From Macrotrachela quadricornifera (lineage: Eukaryota > Rotifera > Eurotatoria > Philodinida > Philodinidae), in the NCBI GenBank assembly GCA_022393335.1, contig JAJEKB010021931.1, positions 1,462,909 to 1,526,908 on the forward strand: DNA of 64,000 bases, read 5' to 3'. Positions 33,361 through 44,448 of the stretch are shown one piece after another (within the stretch, counting starts at the first letter, position 1; each line of letters begins with the position of its first letter). The position numbers and the translations under genes were made by a program. The notes beneath the pieces are model-generated. The model was not told where the DNA came from. It was given only the letters and a program-made list of their open reading frames with translations, and did no database searches.

Positions 33361-34985
33361 AAAAAAATATCAATACAATAGACTTTTTTTGATCAAATAA
33401 TCACTTCATTTTATAATGTTTGCTTACAATAAATAAATTGATATGTATCAGAATCAATTACGCTAGTCTTTTGACTTAAACATTAGGAATGATTTTTTTC
33501 TATTTACGAAAAGTATGTAAGACGACTAGTAGTAAATGTCAGCATTTGATGTGAATATTTATTCACATACTAGTTCTGTCTTGAATCTTAGTTCTTCATT
33601 AACAGACGATCCACCAGTTCATTGAACATCATCATACTCTTGAATTGTTGAAAAAAAAATTTTCGTCATACTTTTTTTTGGCTTGTCAGTATTTGATGCT
33701 TTTCTTCATAATAAATTGCGAGAGTCTTTTTGAATAATATCATATTTGACAGAAAAAATTTTGTGCTATAAAACTGTATATATGATCTACTTTTTTTTAA
33801 TTTCAATTTTAAAAACACTTTAAATGCAAAACTAGATTGTCACTACCGATTTTTTCACTGTTTTTTCAACATTCTTTTTTCTAATGTGAGCTGAAATTCT
33901 TTACTAATCCATAATGGAACCAGAGTTTTTTTTAATGGATTTGAATAGAACAAACAAAGGGATACTCAACGAGTATAAAATATTTGAGATCAAACTTGTA
34001 CGTAATCTTCATATAAACCACACAAGATACTTACTGTTGTGTTAAAAATCATATTTTTCATTGATTACTGTCACTCTTCTTTCATATTTCACCTCTTTAT
34101 TTGGTTTAAATTGAAAAACTCAATTTATATTTGCCTTTTAACATTAAAGAATGCAAAAAGACCCATAAACAAATACATAATTACGCAATACACGAAGATT
34201 TTCAATCGTAATTAAGACTACTTCTTAATAAATGGGAGATTATTTAATAGAAAGAAACTTGTTTTGCAGAGAGATTGCCTTGAAGATAAATATAGAATTT
34301 AATCGATCGATTATATTTCCGTATGTAAAGATACAAATATAAATTAGTATAACTTGCACTGATTCGTTTTTTATAGTTACCTTCACAAAATCAAAAAACA
34401 GATATGTTTCCAAATTCAACAAAGTTCAATCCACTCAATCTAATGACTAATCTTGCCTTAAAAAAAGCAAAAGATTCATCAAAGCTTCATGAATACAAGT
34501 TAAGTTAACTTTTCGACGATGTTGTGGAATCCAAGCGGATCCATCTCGTAATTTTGCTTTGCTTTTTATTTTCACTAGGACTATGACTTCTTTAACAACC
34601 TACTATTTTTAATAACGAGACTTCATTCCATCCCATAATATTTGGAGAAAATTTCTGGACAACTATTTAAATGAAAAATGAGAGCACCGTCGAAGATTTA
34701 ACTACTCGCAAGTTGTTCCTGGCCTATATCTCTGTTTGTATTTCAAAAATAAATATGCAGTAGGTGACTACTCTGCATCGTTCAATCATATTTTGTTTCG
34801 AAATCATATTGTCCTTTCAGTATCTTAAAACTAGCATTTACAACAAGTTTGGTTCGATTGTAAAAAGCTTTATTAAAAAATAACATACACTTCAGTATTA
34901 AAGACGTTACATCAAATGTTTAATTTTTTCTAATTGGTAAAAGCTGATTCTGTCTTTCAATTAACTTTAGTTAATTTGAGTTGGA
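33361..34985. other. no gene seen
   Basis: About 1.6 kb of AT-rich DNA between two convergent genes. No domain-bearing frame or inverted repeat was noticed. Confidence 0.45.
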
Positions 34986-37071
34986 TCAGATCAGTTCGTC
35001 CTGATTATTGGTCAATGTATGCAGTACTTCTTGATCATTTCCATTTACATTGTAAAGTCTCTTAAATGTTTCTTCATCAATATCATTTTGTACTCTTTCT
35101 AGATCCAACTTTTCACATATTTCAGTGCAGACATGTGTACGAAAAAATTCCCGCATACCTTTCACACCTAAATTTGTTCGTGCTTCTCTATAACGATTCA
35201 AATCCTGAAAATGTATTGCAGGATCTGTCAGTAGATAGCTATTCTCCTGTGTTTTAACACCCTGCAAATCAACGACCATCAATCGACCACGTGTAAAATG
35301 ATGTGTCCAATGTGAAAATGATTGAAGTGTACTAGCATAATCGTTCATAGACACACCACCACTATTGTTATTCCACTTTTGAATCTTTTGATGTAAGCGT
35401 CCTTCAACTTGATAGATTTTTGTTGGATCATTCACTTGCTGAACAATATCCGCGTCAGCATAAATAATTTTTTGAGGATTACGAAATATTCGTTTTTGTT
35501 CCATATTGAACTTTGCAGCTAAGCATTGTGCTATCACATGTATCTCCAAATGTTGCTGATAAACTTGCATTGTATTATATCGTGTTTCGGCATTGATGAG
35601 TTCCTTAAAGACTACATCGATTTGCTGCGAACCTTCCGATGCAAATTTACCATAGTAAGCGTACCTTAAAGAGCCTTGTGCGAATGGTTTGGGTGCTATT
35701 TTCATCGATCCTTTTCCTGTTCCAACGAATAAACGTTGAAAGATATCTTCTAATTGTTTTGGTATTATCACTTCAACTATTTCAACTTCTTGCTCTTTGA
35801 TAGTCGACCATTCTGGCATATTATTTGAAAGAGCATATATTTTTCTTTTGCCAGTTGTACGAAATATTGACATAGTGTTTTGAATACTATTCATAATTAC
35901 ATTGCTTGTAGTCTTAGTCACAATATTAATTAATTCATTTGGATTTTCTATATTTAACTCAGTTATCGTATCATAAACAAGTCGAAATTCGTCAAACATT
36001 TTCTGTGTGTTTTTGAGTTTTAATTGCATAGAGAAATACTTAATATCTAATTCTTTAATGCCGAGTAGGAGTTTTGATAGATCACGATTTTTTGGGTCTC
36101 CATCTGGAAAATGATCCCATACAGTGCCTTTACGTTTTATTAACTGTTCATTATAATATTGCTTGCCGTGACATGGAGCATCACAAATATGTACCAAAAT
36201 ACGATTTGGACTTGTCCAAAGAAGAGTGGACACAGCTTCTAAACCACCTAATAATACCAAAGCAAAAAAAAATCAGTAGAACTTTTTTATCAAAATAAAA
36301 CATTGTCTTTGGGTGAAAGTTTATATGTATTATACAATTCATGTTATACTTACTAAAGACGTCTTCGCAAATATCGGATTTAGGACCGCCTTCTGCTTGA
36401 ACATTTTCAAGAAACTGTTTAAATTGATTAACATCTTTTGTAAAATCTAATTTAAGGTACTCTGGACGGCGATTATTGAAATCTTTATAACCAATAAATG
36501 CTAGATTTGGTTGCACTTTAAATAAATTTGGTATCATTTTAGTTAAAAGATGAATATCTTCTCTAGCTTTATTGATATGTCGTTTCATACTATTGGTACA
36601 ATCCATTAAAAAACAAACATCAACTTCAGATTGAGCCTTAATCGTTTTTAGCACTTGATCAATTTCGTATTTTCTTTGTTCAACTTTCTCTTCTTCTTCT
36701 TTTATTTTCTGCTGTGCTAAAAGCAGACGACCATCATCTGTATTTAATTTTGACGTCCATGTATGAACTTGTATCAGACGTTCTTTCGCTTGACGAACTG
36801 ATTGTCTCAAGTTTTCATTCTTTGGATCTCGTCGTAATTTGTTTATGTTGATTTTTAGCTCGTTATTAATGTTCTGAATTTCAGCATCTAAATCATTAAA
36901 GTCAAGATCATCTAATTGTGTCGCAATTTTATTAGCTGCCATTGTAGTAGCCTCAGTAGGAGTTGCTACATTCGCATTTTCCCAATTGGTAGATGCAAGA
37001 GAAGTACGACTTTTTGATCGTAGGCGTATAGAATCGGCAGTATCGATCGATATTGATAAGTTCGAAGCCAT
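34986..37071 (-). CDS. alpha-kinase (MHCK/EF2K family) with vWA domain
   Basis: Exon 1 is 37071-36354 and exon 2 is 36247-34986; the 106-nt intron (GTAAGT...TTATTAG, phase 1) joins ICEDVFS to GLEAVSTLLW. The protein is 659 residues. Residues 50-150 are charged and predicted coiled coil. A vWA domain follows, with MIDAS-type DCTNS at 157-161. The alpha-kinase domain spans about 425-620: a Gly-rich FAQGSLRYAYYGKF, catalytic Lys in VVFKE (454), VVDLQG (566), LTDPAIHFQD (Asp about 581), and zinc ligands His and Cys in THVCTEIC (611-617). All key residues are present, so an active atypical Ser/Thr kinase is likely. The layout resembles vWA-kinases such as VwkA of Dictyostelium. The substrate is not predictable. 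Confidence 0.93.
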
Positions 37072-38101
37072 ACAATTACCTTAGTTCTCAGTAATATAAA
37101 AGAAAAGTATTGAAATACAAGTATATGACACTTTATATATACTTACACCCCAGGAAAAAATCACCTTTTATTCACTCGAACTATTTAGAAAATAAGAAAC
37201 AGTTTTACAACTAGAAGAAGATGGAAATTGAGTTCGTTGGAAAAAAATGATTTTTAACCGGATGTGTCATGCTTTAGATAAATGTAAAAGTATATTTTCT
37301 TTACTCAATCAGAAGAAAAGTGAAAGTGGGAAAAATATAACATGAGTCAGAAGGCAAACACCCGTGTAGAGTGTGTTCGTTTTCCTTTTGCAAACAAAGT
37401 CTTTTGATGAAATGCATTAGAAAAATGAATGCACTATAAAAATTCCTACACATACGGCTATCTGTATGATTTTTCTATTATTGAAGAAGGAGATAGACAA
37501 TCTTAAATGTTGTGGCCAATCAATTGCATAGCACCACTCCAAAAGGACTATCAGAATCACTGACTTGTTCAATTTATATATGATTAACATGATTATTGAA
37601 GCGATTTTTTATTTGGTAGATACAATTCAGACTCTACAATTTTAAAGAGGACTACGCAAACGTAAATTCACGTAGAGTGCGTCGAAACAATGAAACATAA
37701 ATGGTTTTTAAATAGATAACTACTTAAAATGGGATAACAGCAGTAAAGCGCTTTTTGAATCATCTGAGCCATAGAAAAAAAAACCAAACACATGTTGTTT
37801 GCTTTGTATATTTCTTTTGATTCTTTTTATGAGAAATACTACATGTTTGCATGAAATATACTTGGGTCTTTACTTTCACTTCTACAGAACGAATTTGATA
37901 AGCGATGGACGAATGACGCAGTTTGTTGATTATTATGAGTGGGTTTTTTTCAGTTTTCAAAGAAAATAGGACACAGTCACTACTCGGGTGAAGTGAAACC
38001 GAAGCATTGGATGTGGAAAATGATTTGATAACATTATCAGTATTATTATGAATGCATGCGTTGTGAGACACTATTGTGCACAGTATCAAAATAAAAATAC
38101 T
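37072..38101. other. promoter side of the alpha-kinase gene; no gene called
   Basis: AT-rich interval with no recognised domain. The 109-codon minus frame at 37760-38089 is unconvincing. Confidence 0.4.
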
Positions 38102-38109
38102 GATGAAAG

Positions 38110-38458
38110 TAGGGGTGTCGGCTTAGTATTAGTATTAGGAAAATGCTAATACTTTGTATTAGAATTCAAAAAATAATTTAATGCTTTGGTATTAGGATTA
38201 ATAAAATAATTTAATACTTTAGCATTAGTATTGAATTAAAATTAGTATTAAACTAGCATTATTTAATACTTGTTTCCATGGGCATTAGTATTAAGTATTG
38301 ATAATTTAATATTAATACTAATTCAATACTAATACTAAAGTATTAAGTTAATTTTTTAATATTAATACGAAAGCATTGAATTATTTTTTGAATTCTAATA
38401 CAAAAGTGTTAAATTAGCATTGGTTTAATGCAATGCTAATTCTAAGCCGATACCCCTA
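38110..38458. mobile_element. hAT-type MITE with 8-bp target duplication
   Basis: The 349-bp palindromic element starts TAGGGGTGTCGGCTTAG and ends CTAAGCCGATACCCCTA. It is bracketed by an exact 8-bp direct repeat GATGAAAG (38102-38109 and 38459-38466). An 8-bp duplication and TAGGGGTG-type ends are the signature of the hAT superfamily. Between the ends the sequence is built from many TAATACTAA/TTAGTATTA words, making the whole element foldable. It has no coding capacity, so it must have been moved by a hAT transposase elsewhere. Confidence 0.92.
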
Positions 38459-38466
38459 GATGAAAG

Positions 38467-39282
38467 ACATCGCCAAGTAGAATAATACTAAAAATGATAA
38501 TCGAATCAATCCAAGTAAATATCACTGAGATCGTAATGCTGCAGTTAAACAGCATTGGGAAAATTCTAATGAGTAATCCAATTAGTCTATTACGATTTTG
38601 TGCTTCATCATATACCTTTATCTCTGCATCTTAATCAAAATTTTGCTTAAAGTTTTATGCACTATTAAGTCAATATATACGCAGCTGAGTATAAAACTGT
38701 AGCTACGACATACTAGAGGTTTTTGCTAAAAATTTCGTTTTTCTAATGGAACTGTTTCAGAATTCTGATTTCCTAGCAAAATTAATATTCTTCGTGTGTA
38801 CAGATAGAAATGTGTAGCGATTTTCAGAGTGTTGACTTGATGTATGATATAGCATGTCATAGCAAAATTCATAAATTCTGCATGTGCTCAAGTCTGCCTG
38901 GCCTCATTTATAATTAAGAACAAATCGATTGCTTTATTCTTACGATTTCTCATATTCATGTGACAATGAATTACAGAATAAATACCGTTTCATTATTATT
39001 TCAACTGCTTGAGAAAACGAAATCGTGAAATAGCTTTGAAATTTGCAAAAAAAGCGAAATTATATTCAATTCCTTCTATTTCAAATCAAACGTGATGTTC
39101 AATAAGCTAGCAAAATTATTATTTTTGCCGATGTTGTCAAAACTGAATAAATCTTTAGAAATTTGTGCAATTTACTTGGATGAAAGGATGAGAACTATCG
39201 TGGTATAGAATCTGTGAATGTTACTCTACAGACAGTTGTTTCACCGACAATTATTTTCGTGACTTTTCCTTTCCTACGACTT
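38467..39282. other. no gene seen
   Basis: About 800 bp between the hAT-type MITE and the left end of the piggyBac remnant, with no recognised coding sequence. Confidence 0.4.
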
Positions 39283-39320
39283 TTAACCCTTTAACGGGTG
39301 GTGAGACACATATGTCTCAC
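39283..39320 (+). repeat. piggyBac left terminus with TTAA target
   Basis: TTAA (39283-39286) is followed by CCCTTTAACGGGTGGTGAGA and by the internal palindrome GTGAGACACATATGTCTCAC (39301-39320). TTAA followed by CCC is the characteristic junction of piggyBac elements. No matching right terminus was found downstream of the transposase. Confidence 0.65.
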
Positions 39321-39736
39321 TTTTTTGATTTTGTTCATAGGACTACTGATTTAAACCAAGAACAATGACTTTGGTAGGAAATATTATAACATCGCATAGA
39401 TACAATTTATTTCTGGTTGTTTGAGTTGAAATTCAAGTTATATAATAAATAAACTGACATCATATATTTTTGTTTTTCAGCTGCACAACGAATACAGAGA
39501 AAACCTAGAAAAAGAAAGAATCGGAATTCCGATAAATGTCATGGACAAAAAAAAGAATGATTGGAATATATATTATGAATGCATATAATTCAGACTAGAG
39601 AAAGAAAGAAAAGAAGAAAAAAACATACGTGTACGAGTAAAGAGCGTAGCTTATCTTGTTAGAATGCTAATGTTGGGATTGAAAAATATAAATAAAATAT
39701 TATTTCGACGAAATTTCTAATTGCGGGTAGATAAAT

Positions 39737-41807
39737 ATGAGTCACATTACAAAGTTGACAACAATAGTAAATGAATTTGACATGAATGCATTACAAGATG
39801 ATTCTGACGATGGTGAAGATGATATTCAAAGTAGCGAGGACGGTTCCAAAGGTGAAGAAATTAGCAATATTACAACATTGTTGTTCTCATTACCTACTAA
39901 TTGTTCATGAACGACAAAATTTTGTCTTCCTCCCATGCGAGAATTCCAGTCGTCAAAGAAATGTTATAACGCATTATTAGCATTCCCTGCTCAAACGTTT
40001 AGAAGACTGTTTTGTGATCAAATCTTCAATCTTACTCTTGAACAAACAAATCTTTATGGACGACAGAAATATGAAAGAGCAGGAGATAAAAACTGGACTG
40101 ATATTACAAAAGTCGAATTAGGACAATTTCTTGCCATCAAGATTATTATGGGGATATTGCGGAAACTCCTCAATTGATTCCTATTGGTCTACAGATGCAT
40201 CTATGCGAAATGAAAAGGTTTCAACATCAATGTCGTGTCAGAGTTTTAAAAAAATCTTGGGAAATTTCCATCTAGTTGCCAATTCAAAAGCAATGACAAG
40301 AGAAGAATTTCCATCTAATAAATTTATCAAAGTACAACATTTTTTTTTTTTTTTTTTTTTTATTTGCAAATATGCTCCCTATGACCCTTACGGTCCTAAA
40401 GGGACAATGTATCTTCGAGATATTCGTAAGCAATAGAAAAAGAAAAAGAAGAGAAAAAAAAAATCAAAAGCTGCGTCCTAAGTTTTGCAAGTGTGATTGT
40501 TCAAGGGTGATGTAAGAAGGTACCATGTGACTTATAGGTAAATCTGGGAAATCAGCGATACTAGAAGGTATCTGGGTGTTCCGCAAAACGGAGAAGATCC
40601 TCGATAACTAGTGGTACGACAGAATCGGTTGTGCCGTATCTTGCTATCCAATCTAGGGCCATTGAAAACACATCAAAGTGATGGTTGTAACGTTTTGAAG
40701 GCCACATCCATCGTATCCTAATTTCACGATCGATCCATCTACCCAAAGTACAAAATTTTCTCGAACTGCTTCTAAATAGTTTTCAGATATATTTCGATCT
40801 AGGAGAAAAATTGACAATTGATCAGATGATGATAAAGTTTAAGGGTAGATCCTCGTTCAAATAATATATCAAAGAAAAATCGATCAAGAGGGGTTACAAG
40901 GTTTGGGTATTTGCTGACACATTGACTGGTAACGTATATAATTTCCAAATTTATTATGGTAAATCAGTAGAAAGACAGGGAGGGTGAGGGTGAACAAATC
41001 GTTTGATCAATGACTAGAGGACTGTCGATGAAATTTCACCACGTTTATTTAGACAACCTTTTAACATCGCCATTACTTGCTGAAAAACTTCTTAAAGATG
41101 GATTTTACTGCACTGGTACTCTTAGAATCAACAGAAGAGGAATTCCAGCTGAAATTATTCGTAACACAAAAATAGATCATGGTGAATTTAGGCTTTTGGC
41201 TAAAAATTCCATTTTAATCATCAAATGGATGGATCGAAGACCAGTATACATGATGGGCAACGTTGTTGATCCAAAAAAGACGACAACAATTACATGAAAA
41301 TTGAAAAATGAGCAAAGAATTCAGATGGATTGTCCAGTAATGATCTTGGACTACAACCAAGGAAATGTTGGAGTAGATCGAGTTGATCAATAGATTGAAT
41401 ATTATGCTGTTGATAGAAGATCAAGAAGAAATTGACTCCGAATATTTTTCCATTTTTTTAATGTAGCATTATCGGATGCTTTTGTTATATACCGCAGAGG
41501 CCATCCAAATAATATTGTTGAAGAACTAATTGATTCTAGAGCTCTAGTACTCAAGAGAAAAGAAAGACTTGTAACCAACATTGGTGTCAAGAGACGAAAG
41601 AAAGGTGAAAGAAAAGTGTCTATTGCAGATGAAATATAGTTTTTTAATGTTGGTATTCGTCTTCCATTACCTACAGCTCGAAGAAGATGTACCTACTGTA
41701 GCACTAAAATTCATGAACAACGATCTTCAACTGAATGTTCAAGTTGCAAAGTCGCTTTATGCGTTTCAAATGAGAGGAACTGCTTTTACTTAATTCACAA
41801 TCGCTAG
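39737..41807 (+). pseudogene. piggyBac-like transposase, broken
   Basis: Decayed DDE transposase of the piggyBac family. Visible in order: an acidic N-terminus (DDSDDGEDDIQSSED), the region with TFRRLFCDQIF and WTDITKVELGQFLAIKIIMG, YWSTDASM, LTIDQMMIKFKGRSS, VWVFADTLTGNVYNF, the catalytic-core block HHVYLDNLLTSPLLAEKL followed by GTLRINRRGIP, GVDRVDQ, FNVALSDAFVIYRR and a C-terminal cysteine finger (RRCTYC, ECSSCKVALC). Reading requires frame changes (near 39900 and 40150-40180) and crosses several stops, for example TAA near 40861, TGA at 41295-41297, and TAG and TGA near 41391 and 41433. A separate insertion at 40338-40743 splits it. It is inactive. Confidence 0.9.
40338..40743 (-). mobile_element. 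5'-truncated poly(A) retrocopy inserted in piggyBac
   Basis: Read on the minus strand, the insert is a 60-codon C-terminal coding end (frame 40743-40561, with RWMWPSKRYNHHFDVFSMAL and ending AEHPDTF-stop), then about 200 nt of 3'-UTR-like sequence and a 22-base poly(A) tail (poly(T) at 40340-40361 on the plus strand). CAAAGTACAA directly flanks it on both sides (40328-40337 and 40744-40753). piggyBac coding (KFIKVQ) resumes in the second copy. These are the marks of target-primed reverse transcription. I do not recognise the protein; the source may be a cellular mRNA or a LINE 3' end. Confidence 0.82.
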
Positions 41808-42065
41808 AACTTTGAACGACCTAGAGTCAATTTACTGATGGACGACTACACATTCATACCCGTTCATACTCACGTCCACATTGACAAGTTGATCGGAGAT
41901 AGTGCGTATATGAGGCTGTAGCCCATTAAAAACTCTTCAAAGTCGCATGCGAGAAACAATATTTTACAAATGCTTTCAATTCAAGAAAATTCAAGTCATT
42001 TTTTACAGCAATACGATTGCTAATTTAGGTAGTAGAGATTTATACCTATAATATTCTTTTTTTAG

Positions 42066-42190
42066 AACTACCATCTCATACAGTAAAACGAAGGCGATGG
42101 AAAACACATAGAAAACAACAAACTCTCTTAACTCAATCACTATTACTTTTTCCAAATGCAGAACAAGTTCTAGTAACGAAAAGGAGATAA
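42066..42190 (+). other. possible orphan 3' exon
   Basis: After TATTCTTTTTTTAG, a good acceptor, the frame LPSHTVKRRRWKTHRKQQTL continues for about 41 codons to TAA at 42188-42190. The composition is basic and coding-like. No upstream exon was identified. It lies beyond the piggyBac C-terminus, so it could be the last exon of a gene split by that insertion, or a chance frame. Confidence 0.25.
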
Positions 42191-42290
42191 TCATAGTGAT
42201 GTAGAGACAAGCTCCATTTATATCTACGGATGTCAGATTAATATTAGCTTCTCATTAATTTAATACTAACACCAATACTTTTGTATAATA

Positions 42291-42393
42291 ATCCTGAGAC
42301 AATAGTATTGTAATTTATACGGATTAATGTAAGCTTTGCTGTAACGTTATGTTACATTAATCCGTACAAACTGCAATATTTTTGCCTCAAGAT
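42291..42393. repeat. hairpin with 42-bp arms
   Basis: ATCCTGAGACAATAGTATTG through TACGGATTAATGTAA (42291-42332) pairs with TTACATTAATCCGTAC through TTTTTGCCTCAAGAT (42352-42393), leaving a 19-base loop. A few mismatches lie in the outer half. It may be a small MITE or a degraded transposon end; no flanking duplication was noticed. Confidence 0.65.
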
Positions 42394-43029
42394 CTGTTTT
42401 TCCAGGCAAGATTGTTGTATAGAAGGGTCAGTAAATAGAATCTTGACTGAAAACCAAGAAATTCAAGAATCTGGAAGGACGAAAGGCAAGATCATCAACT
42501 AGTAAACTTTGCAAATCTCCCAATAAATATAAGAAAACGCAGTAAGAAAACATTATCGAATCGTTCAAGTTGTATTGGTCAAAAATTTACATTAAAATGA
42601 AATTTAATTATGGATAAACGTATTAATTACATGAGTATATCAGATCCTAATTATAATTAATAAATATTTAAACTACAAAATATGATGAAGCCATCAAATT
42701 GCAGTATACTACTGCCTATATTATACAAATCTGTGAAATACATTTTTATCTTGAGTTATAAATTTTGACAATAAGTAACATATAAAAACTACACAGGCGT
42801 ACATCTACAAATTAATAGATTTTCTGAATTAGAAAAATCGAACTAAATGCTCAAAATTATTCATTACCATTACCAAAAAAAATTTGTTTTAATTATAAAA
42901 TAAATGTAAACAAGTTTTTTTTTTCTCTAAAAGACAAAAAAAAATATGAAAATTACCATTAAATATGTTAGTAAAAATATCACACAACTATTCATAATAG
43001 AAAAACTAAAAGTGAAAAAAAAAAAATTT
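42394..43029. other. no gene seen; 3' side of the small membrane-protein gene
   Basis: AT-rich DNA containing no recognised frame. It probably includes the 3' UTR of the minus-strand gene ending at 43030. Confidence 0.4.
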
Positions 43030-43296
43030 TCATAAAATTTCTGTTGATTGTTTTAAATTTTCATTTTTTTTCTCTTTTCGAAGTTTTATTAAATTATCTT
43101 CAATATTTTTAATAGTTTGCATTTTAAGTTCATGATATTGACGTAATTTTGCTTCTTGTTGTTTTTGTAATTCATTAAATTCTTGTTGAAGTTCATAATG
43201 CCATGGATATAAAACTGTTACTTGAAAACCTAATGCTACTGATGCTATTATAAAATTAACAAATGGAAGATATTTTTGAACAAAAATATTAACCAT
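43030..43296 (-). CDS. small single-pass membrane protein with coiled-coil tail
   Basis: 88 residues from ATG 43296. Residues about 8-28 (YLPFVNFIIASVALGFQVTV) form one hydrophobic segment, followed by a charged helical tail rich in Gln, Glu and Lys (YELQQEFNELQKQQEAKLRQ). Upstream, AAG|GTATGTATG and TTTATATAG flank a 62-nt intron (43302-43363) in the 5' UTR, so this ATG is the likely start; the longer open frame merely reads through the intron. The shape resembles small mitochondrial or ER membrane proteins with a short N-terminus and a coiled-coil tail, but I cannot assign an orthologue. It is divergently arranged with the gene at 43627. Confidence 0.7.
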   Translation of the reverse strand: MVNIFVQKYLPFVNFIIASVALGFQVTVLYPWHYELQQEFNELQKQQEAKLRQYHELKMQTIKNIEDNLIKLRKEKKNENLKQSTEIL

Positions 43297-43460
43297 TTTA
43301 TCTATATAAAGAAAAAAAACCACCAAGAAATTTAATTTAATTTTTCTATTTCTTCATACATACCTTGTCAAAAAGACGCGTTTTTGTCGTTGATGTTAAC
43401 AAGAAAAAAAAAAAAAAGGAACAGAAAGTAATTCTTGTTTATTCACTCGGAATACAGAAC

Positions 43461-43470
43461 NNNNNNNNNN
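43461..43470. other. assembly gap (10 Ns)
   Basis: Ten N bases mark an unresolved join between the two divergent genes. The true distance and the 5' exon of the plus-strand gene may be affected. Confidence 0.99.
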
Positions 43471-43626
43471 ATTGCATGTAGAAACCTTTTCTTACTTCTG
43501 TTATTTTTATTGTTATGGGAAACTATCAATTGTTTTTTTTCTTCCTTTGTCAATGATATATTCTAATAAAATTTAAGAACATTATCGATGATCTTATTTT
43601 TTTTTTTATTCTTTCTAGATAGTCCA

Positions 43627-44448
43627 ATGGTGAATATGACTAGTAGTAATAATAGCACACCACGTTCAATAAATTTAAATGCATCAACAACATCAACAAC
43701 AACTATTCCTGTAACACGTTCAACAATTGATGATTTTCGTGAGATAATCCGTGAACAATCATTTGTTATTCCAAATAATTCATCAACAGATCCAAATCAT
43801 ATTGATGTACCTATTAAAAAATATCCTCCATTACCTGATATTGCTGTACCTGGTACAAATTCAATAAATAATACATTTTTTCGTACAGAAACAAATTTAA
43901 CAATATCATCAAAACAACCAACACAACCAAAAAAACAAATGTTTTATCATTTTGCTCCAACACAACGTGGACATTTACCATCAATTAATAAACGTCATAT
44001 TTTACCAACAATGTTAAATGTTATGGATCTTGATGAAGATTTACCACAATGTAATACAACTATAGCACAACGAGCAGCAACATATACATCACCTGGTGAT
44101 CGTGTTATATCACCAATAAAACGTCCATCAGCTCCATCACCACCAGCAAGTGCACAAATAAAACGACCTGGTCAAAATGCATTTGTTTATGGTGAAGAAG
44201 ATCAAGATGAACAAGATGAAGAAGATGAAGAAAATTATTCGGGTTTAGATGATGAAGATAGTCAATTATTTGATGAACATTTTTATCGTCATAATCATCA
44301 ACCAATAACAATGATTAATCGTCGTATTGATCATTATAATCATAATAATCGATATACAAATATAAATGAAAGACAAAATACAATATTAATTGGTGGTGAG
44401 CATGATGAACCAGCTCATCCACTTGATTCAATTGATTTTGAACCATAA
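43627..44448 (+). CDS. disordered, low-complexity protein of unknown function
   Basis: 273 residues if ATG 43627 is used. TTTTTTATTCTTTCTAG ends at 43618 and looks like a splice acceptor just before ATAGTCCAATGG, so the earlier in-frame ATG at 43588 probably lies in an intron. The sequence is rich in Ser, Thr, Asn and Pro, with RSTIDDFREIIREQSFVIP near the start, LPTMLNVMDLDEDLP, a proline-rich SPIKRPSAPSPPASAQIKRP, and an acidic run (EEDQDEQDEEDEENYSGLDD). No folded domain or membrane segment is seen. It is likely a nuclear or cytosolic regulatory protein by composition only. The 5' exon should lie at or before the N gap. Confidence 0.72.
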   Translation: MVNMTSSNNSTPRSINLNASTTSTTTIPVTRSTIDDFREIIREQSFVIPNNSSTDPNHIDVPIKKYPPLPDIAVPGTNSINNTFFRTETNLTISSKQPTQPKKQMFYHFAPTQRGHLPSINKRHILPTMLNVMDLDEDLPQCNTTIAQRAATYTSPGDRVISPIKRPSAPSPPASAQIKRPGQNAFVYGEEDQDEQDEEDEENYSGLDDEDSQLFDEHFYRHNHQPITMINRRIDHYNHNNRYTNINERQNTILIGGEHDEPAHPLDSIDFEP

